Shown here in pieces: positions 57,740 through 64,000 of a DNA stretch of 64,000 bases. The stretch's first letter is position 1; every line of letters starts with the position of its first letter. Both the position numbers and the translations under genes were made by a program. Source of the stretch: Calycina herbarum (Eukaryota; Ascomycota; Leotiomycetes; Helotiales; Pezizellaceae); NCBI GenBank assembly GCA_001414485.1, contig LLEY01000001.1, positions 682,001 to 746,000 on the forward strand. The letters are read 5' to 3'. The notes beneath the pieces were generated by a model. The model was given only the letters and a program-made list of their open reading frames with translations. It made no database searches and had not been told where the DNA came from.

Positions 57740-58061
57740 TCTTCAAGTACTACAAATCAATATATATAAGTCTAGCAGATACTAGGAGCTTGTACTACAG
57801 CTAGCACACGTTAGGCGAGTCGACGTAGTACTTATTCAAGAACCGTATATCTACTTAAGAGAGATTAGCCGCCAGATCACAAGACGCCACCTGAACTACG
57901 ACTGCTTTATACCTATATACGACTGGAACGCCAGACCTCCTAGGGTACTCTCCTTTATACGTAAAGGGGCTGGGATCCTTATAAGTCAGCAGACCCCTAT
58001 TACTCCCTCGCTTTAATGCCGAGACCTTGTTTACGCCTCGATTACTCTCTTACAAGGCCCC
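57740..58061 (+). pseudogene. LINE endonuclease (APE-type), N-terminal half
   Basis: Frame reads LQINIYKSSRY, LARVRRVDVVLIQEPYIYLR-like sequence (Glu of the IQEP motif is the first catalytic residue of this family), RRHLNYDCFIPIYDWNARPP and RVLSFIRKGAGILISQQTPI, with two TAG stops where family members have sense codons. It is cut off at 58061 by an LTR. Confidence 0.75.
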
Positions 58062-58492
58062 TGTCACGAATCACGTGCACACGTGATAAGTGAAGACCAG
58101 GCGGCGTCCTGACAGGTTAAGCACTATCGGAATACTCTTATAGTAGTTAGGGATCGGTTAGGTTAGTTAACCGATCCAAGGATTTTATTATAATGATCAC
58201 GTGACAAAAGGGACCGCTGGATCGCTAGGCGAACCAGCTCGTTGGATCGCCAGCTCGACGAGCGAGTTGGCTACTTAGGGGAACGAAGGTTCTATATATA
58301 CTAGCACGTCTGCTATCTAGATAGGAGCTTCGTGCTTAACTTTAGTTATTAATCTTATCATCTTATTTAACATCTTTGATATAAGTAACGAGTTCACTTC
58401 CAAGTGAACAACCCGGCGCATTCATACTTCTTACTGTATACCAACCTTCGAGACTTAGTCATCTTTGTTTAGTTCGTTAGAGTTTCGTTACA
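58062..58492 (+). repeat. Gypsy LTR in plus orientation without matching target duplication
   Basis: 431 bp, TGTCACGAATCACG...TTTCGTTACA. Left flank GCCCC, right flank CAAGC: no duplication. It stands exactly between the endonuclease and RNase H of the LINE, in place of the reverse transcriptase. U3 cassette of the fifth type (GGATCGC and AGCTCGACGAGCGAG palindromic units at 58215-58275). Confidence 0.85.
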
Positions 58493-58584
58493 CAAGCCCG
58501 CCTTCTAGAAATAGAGAGGCCTAACTCCAGAGGAACCAAGGACTCTTATAAAGCTAGATTCCTTGAATTCCTTACTACTATCCC

Positions 58585-59460
58585 TAATATAGACCTAGTT
58601 GTCTTCTCCGACGGCTCTCGCTTAGACGACAAGAGAACTGGCGGAGGTGTCTATCTAACAAGAGGGGGAGCTATCTTTAATACCAAGGTTTACTCCTTCG
58701 GTACAGCACTTAAGATCTACGATGTAGAGGCTAGAGCTGCTCTTTATAGACTAGAACTAGCTATCTCCTCTTCCTTCTAGCCCCTAGCTAGGAAGTGCTA
58801 GATCTGCCTTAACAACCTCGAAGCAATACTATAACTAACCTACCGGTCTTACAACACCTCGTAAGAGACCTTTAATAGAGTTAATGAGTTAGCTCTATTA
58901 TACCCTAGGAAAGTTTATACTAGGTAGTGCCCTAGTTACATTAGAATCAAAGGGAACGAGATAGCAGATAGAGCTGCGGGGAGAGGCACTCAGCTACTTT
59001 CGCTTAACTCTTTGTCTTCTTCTCCTCCTTCTTCTTCTCTACTCTGTACTGCTACGCTTAAGAGAGAGGTTAAAGAGTCAGGGACTCAGCTTATAAAGAA
59101 GCTCTAGAACACCACAGCTCCTAGTCTATACAAAGACCTAGGGCTTGTTAACTGGTCCTTAAAGCTAAAGACACTTCACCTACCAAGAGAGGTCCTAGCT
59201 CGCCTAATCGCAGCTCGCTCTAGCTACGGAGACTTTAACCTATATCACCTTCGCTTCTTCTACCTCGACACACTACTTACCTTAGGTAAGTATAAGTGTA
59301 GTAGAGGAAAAACTCAATTCCACCTTCTCTTTTGCTAGCTAGCAAATAGAGTAGCCCCGGAACTACTTACAAGGCTAAGAGGAATCTACAACTTCTCTTT
59401 AGCCTACACTGCGAGGAACTCTTTTACAAGGTCTACTATAAGATAAAGTTTTATACTAAG
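58585..59460 (+). pseudogene. LINE RNase H and C-terminal region
   Basis: Frame reads IDLVVFSDGSRLDDKRTGGG, with the first catalytic Asp in FSDGS, then VYSFGTALKIYDVEARAALY, and CPSYIRIKGNEIADRAAGRG (the last Asp in the NEIADRAA motif). A long tail with LPREVLARLIAARSSYGDFN follows. Several TAG stops at Trp/Gln positions. Confidence 0.78.
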
Positions 59461-60264
59461 ATCTGCCTCTTATAATACTTTTAAACTAATTAAAAACGAG
59501 AGCTGTTCTGGAAGTGAGGCTTCTCTTTAAACTATCTCTTGTAAATTAGCGTACTTTCTTTTATACCCCCTATAGCCTAGGGCACCCCCCTAGCGTCATT
59601 TGCTCAATACTAGGACTTTCTAGGACCTAGCCTACGCGAGCTAGAATCCGCTTAACGTTAAATAGAAATAAATAAATAAATAAATAAATTAGAATAGTTT
59701 ACTAATCGATAATTCCGTCCTAGTATATAACGTCTGTTCTGTTAACCACTCCTAAGCAGTAAGGCCTTATACCTTTAATTAGAACGTTCAGCTTCTTCTA
59801 AGCTATTAAGGAAAGGAAATTACCTGTCGCTTCAGAATCAATTAAGACTTAGAGTTCCTTTCCTCTTAACTTTACTATTACTATAAGTTGATTTTCTTTA
59901 GATATAGTGTTTAATTCTCCTATAGTAGTGTAATTTTCTAGTTTAATATAATAAACCTCGAATCTTCTCTTACTATTATCTCCTTTCTAAGAGCTTAGAA
60001 AGAATATTACTTTTTTATTATTAGAAAAAGCTACTTCGTATACTAGACTATCTTCTACAGTTCTCTTAGGTTCTAGATATGTTCCTATAAAACGTCTTTC
60101 TATAGACTAGTCTAATAATACTCGTAGTTTATACTAAACCTATTTAATAGTTGCTCTATATAAGGTTTTAGCAGTCCACCGCTTACCTTTTATAGGTTAG
60201 TAGAATTCCTAGATTAGGTTAGCCTAGGGGTCTACCTTAGTAACTCTGAATATTTACTAGTCCC

Positions 60265-60461
60265 TGTGACGGTTATAGTCACGAGGGCTGCTGGATGTCA
60301 CATGTTCGCTTAGATGCACGCTAGTACTAGCGTACGCACTAGCGTTGCAGGACTTGTATTTAGTTCCCGGTTCTCTCGAGCTCTTCTGCTCTCCTCGTCT
60401 TTTGTCCTAAGAATAGAGTGTTGTTTGTTCTGCCTTTGTCTACTGAAGCACGTCTGTCACA
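60265..60461. mobile_element. Small 197-bp element, TSD GTCCC, not RIP-degraded
   Basis: Starts TGTGACGGTT and ends GTCTGTCACA, flanked by GTCCC at 60260-60264 and 60462-60466. Contains CTAGTACTAGCGTACGCACTAGCG. Markedly more GC-rich than its host, so it inserted after most RIP of the surrounding gag. Confidence 0.88.
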
Positions 60462-61742
60462 GTCCCCTAATCCTTTAAATACTATTATAACTCCTTTTTT
60501 AACTCTTAATACCTAATATTTCTTGTTAATTTCTAACTTATAGTCTTAACTAGAGAGGTAGGTAGTTATGTCCAACTTTAGACATCTGTTATATTTATTA
60601 AATCCCTTTAGATAACACTACTGCTATTTAACGGTATTATCCTTCAAATTAGTAACCTTCTATAGATCTCCCTCCTCTAGGTAGTTATTTAGTATTATCT
60701 ATTCTAGTTCTAGCTGCTTAAACTTAATAGTTTCTTCGCTATTAATAGAGCTAACCATAGTTACTCGATCTTAATCATTCCTTACTATCTTATAAGTAGT
60801 TAAAATAGTAGGATTGATTCCTTAAGTAGAATATAAGCTCTAGAAATCAGGTTTCTATCCTTCTATATATACCTATCTATTTCCTCTCTTAAAGGTCCTA
60901 ATAAATACCTATGTTTCTCCTTCTTTAGATTTATATATTCTAAGATTTACCTCTGATAAGTTAGATTCTAACTCCGATAACTCTAATAAACTTGTTAATA
61001 GTAGTGATTTATATTCTATTTAAAGAGGTAATTCGTAATCTATTTCCAATTATATATTATAATATTCTTTAAGCAATAGATCCTTATTATTATTAGTATC
61101 TTATACCTTACTAACTTATAACTTAATTCCTTTATTTAGCTATAAGTATATAGTACCTGCTGTTATATCTATAGCGTCTGTTTCAATTTACGTGCTATAT
61201 CCTCTAGCTTCGAGTTCCTCGTCTATAAGTTCAATTTTATCGAGTAATACTACTTCCTTATAGACTGTAGCGTTGATTCGTCCCTTCCTATTAGAGTCTT
61301 TCTTCTTACTATACTTATTTGCTCTATAGCTAGGGAGGCTACAGTTATAACATAAGTTCTACTCGCGTCGACGATTTCGCTCCTCCTAGGAAAGTCCTCC
61401 TTTCTTTCAAAAGGTTTTCTTCTATATAGCGTTTACCTCCTTACTGTGTTTATTAGTATAAGAGTGCTTCTACTTTCCTAACCCTTAACTCTTTTCCTCG
61501 TATCTAGGGTTACTCTTCCTGAATTCGTATAGGCGGTTATCTAACTAGACAACCTTCTTAATTATACCTATAATAGTTAAGAACTATATATTCTACTTAG
61601 CTATCTCCTTATAGATATGTACCTTTAATCCTCTATAGAAGAGTTCTATAAGAGCGATAGTATCCTACCCCGATTTCGTTCTATAGCGTTAGAACTCATT
61701 AGCGTAATCTATTACAGATCCGGTTTAGCGTAACTCTAAAAG

Positions 61743-61895
61743 TGTGACGGACGTGAATGAATAGCTTTTACCAGTGCGCCAGCCGGCCAAAAGGCACAAG
61801 AATTGATCGGCAGACCAATTCGCTATTCTACTACTTGATAGGAATCCCGGTGTAACACCGCCCACGTGACCTCCAGCCACGTGACGGCTGTCACA
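61743..61895. mobile_element. Small 153-bp element, TSD AAAAG, not RIP-degraded
   Basis: Starts TGTGACGGAC and ends CGGCTGTCACA, flanked by AAAAG at 61738-61742 and 61896-61900. Contains two CACGTGAC motifs near its right end. Same terminal bases as the elements at 53207 and 60265 but a different middle. Confidence 0.88.
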
Positions 61896-62426
61896 AAAAG
61901 CTTATATATAGCTGTTCGGATTACGTTAAAGTCTTTAAAGACTTTTCTAATAGTTGTCTTAAATCCCCTCTAAGATTTAAATATAATCTTAGTTAATTCC
62001 ATCTTTCCGTCCTTATTCTTATTCTTAAAGAAGTCCTCTAAATATAGCTAAGCCTATTCTAACGCTGATCCTCTAAGGTAGGAGATGGCGAAGATGGTTT
62101 ATGAATTATAATTGCCTTCGAATTTATTAGAATTAAAGTTAAAGTAGATGTCTATTTAAAGAAGAAATGAGTCTAGTTCCTTTCGCTTCCTGTGATACGT
62201 ATCTAACATCTTAACTTTAATAGTTTTAAGTGCTTCGACCTTATAGGGCTCGGGGGTGTCCGGCATACTAACATTATCGTCGTTCCTAGCTAAGTATATA
62301 CTAGCAGGTGTTTATCTAGTAGTACTTCCAGACGTTCCTACGATATTAGTTCGACTAGCATTCGAGCTAGCTGCGGCGGGGGTTGCTAGGGCCATGGCGA
62401 CTGAACTTCTAAGCAGGTGCTTAAAG

Positions 62427-62872
62427 TGTAACGAAACTTAAACGAACTAAACAAAGATGACTAAGTCTCGAAGGTTAGTATATAGATAAGAAGTACAGAT
62501 GCGCCGGGTTGTTTACTTAGAAGTGAACTCGTTACTTATATTAAAGATATTAAACAAGATAATAAGATTAATAACTAAAGTTGAGCACGAAGCTCCTATC
62601 TAATAGCAGACGTGCCAGTATATATAGAATCTCTCGTGCCACCTAGATCCCTATATAAGCCTAGATCCCTAGATCCCTCTGGATCCCCTAAGGGATCTAA
62701 GGGGATCTATTACGTGACTACCAACGGTTATCTAATAGTGAGATCCTGGAATACCTAAATGCCTTTGTATTACTGATTCCCTCCTATGTTACCTTCCATT
62801 TCCTGGATATCGTGCCTTGTCCTGTCAGAGCGCCGTCTGGACTACTTACCACATATAACGTGATTCGTGACA
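62427..62872 (-). repeat. 5' LTR of element 0
   Basis: 446 bp, ends intact (TGTAACGA...CGTGACA on plus strand), followed by CTGGC. Less RIP-mutated than its partner at 42252-42697. Confidence 0.9.
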
Positions 62873-62915
62873 CTGGCAGCTACGACCTCTGTTTCAGCAC
62901 CTAGTAGACCTATAA

Positions 62916-63233
62916 TACGATTCAGTAGACTCTCAAATTACAGCTGTTGTTCCTATTCCCACGGAGTCTTGGCTGGGCTATGTTCACGAGTTGGTAGAAC
63001 ACAAATTGGAAGGCAACAATATGCTAAATACTCTTACTATCTACTGCAGACAGATTTGGAACCGTAATCCCCCGCTACCTTCACCGTATCTACAACTAAT
63101 TCCGCCGCACCTGGTACCAATATCATCAACTTGCGAAAGAGCTGGTATACATATCAGTTTTCGAATGTTTATCGAAAAGGTCATAGATTACATAAATATG
63201 AAGGACTTTGATCCAGATAGGTATCCACTTTGA
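62916..63233 (+). pseudogene. Possible 3' exon of a host gene cut by element 0
   Basis: A frame of 105 codons ends in TGA at 63233 and reads PIPTESWLGYVHELVEHKLE, then IYCRQIWNRNPPLPSPYLQL and FRMFIEKVIDYINMKDFDPD. It looks coding in composition but I recognise no family. One TAA (62913-62915) separates it from the same frame running back to the insertion point. The left flank at 42205-42251 resembles an intron end, so the element may have landed at the start of this exon. Confidence 0.35.
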
Positions 63234-63778
63234 AGAATGAATCGCGGGGGATGGTGGTGGTTTCATGACTAAACAGTCTCGAGGAGTGAAATAGACATGC
63301 ACCGTTATTTTTTCTCCTTCAAATTCAAGCTTCAGGAGACTTCTTTGAAAGAACCTTACAAAAGGAATTTTCAATGACAAGTGTGTTTTGAAATCTCGAG
63401 TGTAAAACAAATCAAATTCAACACATATCCTCATCGGGGTCTGCTTTCTTCTTTAACTTGAGAACTAACCAATGTTATATCATGACTTAACAGTAAGTCT
63501 AGTATTACCAACTATTAAACAATTGAAGAATGTTCTAGAATTTCTAGGAGAATAGAGTATTAAATACTTCATTGAATAGCAGTTATTAGATAGAGATATT
63601 CGAGAAGTATTTGAGTTGGAAAAATGAAGTATAGATAATAGGACTTTTATATCTATTTTCTCTTAGCCGAGTTAGAAGAATATAAGCTACAGGTATTCTA
63701 CTCTCGATATATTTGGTAGCTTAGTATTAAATACTAGGTTTATTTATATCTATCTATCTTAGTGAAATCAATCGCTCT

Positions 63779-63798
63779 GCCTAGCCTAGCCTAGCCTA
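63779..63798. repeat. Short (GCCTA)4 tandem repeat
   Basis: Four units read directly. Single GGCTAG and CCTAG copies recur nearby to 63890. Confidence 0.7.
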
Positions 63799-64000
63799 TA
63801 GGCTAATCAAGGCAACCCAACTCTCTAGGCTAGACATGGAAGGCTAACACTCAAATAGAATAGGCAAAGGAAGGCTAGGAGAAGACTCCGATAAGGCCAG
63901 GATAGATTGAGCTAATTGAAAACTAGAGCAGGTGAGGAGAAGCGAGAATAATCCCCGAACAATCTGACTTTGAGACAGAAACCTTTGATTTGTACCCTAT

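Larger units (their letters stand above)
55571..59688 (+). mobile_element. Tad/I-clade LINE, RIP-degraded, reverse transcriptase region missing
   Basis: Inserted in the hybrid gypsy element with a 14-bp duplication TTAGAATAGTTTAC (55557-55570 and 59689-59702) and a 3' (AAAT)n tail (59661-59688), both hallmarks of target-primed retrotransposition. Plus strand. ORF1 side 55700-56920 ends with Cys-rich knuckles near 56770-56910. The endonuclease follows at ~57745-58060, and RNase H plus C-terminal zinc region at 58590-59450. Two LTRs are inserted in it. Confidence 0.88.
59703..62395 (-). pseudogene. gag and protease side of the outer/hybrid gypsy element
   Basis: Starts at ATG 62395, ~31 bases from the 5' LTR (MALATPAAASSNASRTNIVG). 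Further in it reads RGSALE and YLEDFFKNKNKDGKM, a common gypsy gag stretch. The zinc knuckle near 61315-61360 is damaged (CYNCSLPSYRANK). The protease side ends at the LINE duplication (59702). Interrupted by small elements at 60265-60461 and 61743-61895. Colinear with 47730-49777 of element 1. Confidence 0.8.
42252..62872 (-). mobile_element. Outer Ty3/gypsy retroelement (element 0) with nested insertions
   Basis: LTRs at 42252-42697 and 62427-62872 share the same U3 variant (CTAGATCC-rich) and are flanked by the identical 5-bp duplication CTGGC (42247-42251 and 62873-62877). They are therefore the two ends of one insertion in minus orientation: 5' LTR at the right, 3' LTR at the left. Recognisable own internal pieces are 42698-43505, 50271-50669, 51141-51295 and, at least in part, the gag side up to 62426. 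Everything else in the interval was inserted later. All internal parts are RIP-damaged. Confidence 0.82.
62873..64000. other. Right flank of the nest, ordinary then AT-rich DNA
   Basis: 62878-63240 has normal composition and one coding-like frame (listed next). 63470-64000 is AT-rich with a short GCCTA repeat. No intact gene seen. Confidence 0.45.

Noticed and set aside
40000..63000. CRISPR-like or tandem array explanation for recurrent sequence
   Set aside because: The recurrences are dispersed LTR copies with target duplications; spacing and organism type exclude CRISPR.

Overview
The window is nuclear DNA of a filamentous ascomycete. Genes have short 50-150 bp introns with GTAAGT/TAG-type sites, and the proteins are typically fungal. 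A sharply AT-rich block of transposons carries the C-to-T/G-to-A damage expected of repeat-induced point mutation (RIP). The gene set and the retroelement style suggest a leotiomycete near Botrytis/Sclerotinia. That placement is inference from memory; nothing here proves a species.

Layout. 1-39800 is a gene region of ordinary base composition. In order it holds: the 5' part of a Dal5-like transporter divergent from an FMN monooxygenase (1-3368); a BTB/POZ protein (3801-4982); a gene graveyard with two decayed genes, one for a secreted protein and one for an NmrA-like protein (7297-8945); a secreted lysozyme-like protein (11308-12427); an MscS-type channel with an EF-hand (14075-16397); a drug:H+ antiporter (18447-19966); a second BTB protein (20374-21320); a tandem array of three Ser/Thr-rich single-pass surface proteins (23280-26349); a small membrane protein (26916-27119); two conserved-looking proteins of unknown function (30029-30811, 34002-34841); an amino-acid/amine FAD oxidase divergent from bystin/Enp1 (35154-38316); and another unknown protein (38616-39794). 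Exon joins were worked out by reading splice sites that keep the family sequence in frame.

39800-64000 is a transposon-dominated, mostly RIP-degraded block. A Fot1/pogo-type DNA transposon (40119-41977, TA target duplication, 49-bp inverted repeats) is followed by a 20.6-kb nest. Target-site duplications (TSDs) allow the nest to be unpicked. An outer Ty3/gypsy element (42252-62872, TSD CTGGC) was invaded by: a complete relative (43506-50265, TSD TTCGT); a solo LTR (50670-51135, TSD CAGTA); a further relative of which one LTR remains (51296-51757); a LINE (55571-59688, 14-bp TSD); a solo LTR inside that LINE (56920-57384, TSD CTATA) and another LTR without a TSD (58062-58492) where the LINE's reverse transcriptase should be; and three very small elements of 153-197 bp, each with a perfect 5-bp TSD.

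The least ordinary features are in this nest. The LTRs share near-identical ends and R/U5, but carry five unrelated, inverted-repeat-rich cassettes in U3. A second cistron lies antisense to gag-pol between the pol end and the 3' LTR in every copy that keeps that region. The small elements share TGTRACGG...CTGTCACA ends. In the gene region, the tandem array of surface proteins is the best candidate for lineage-specific biology.
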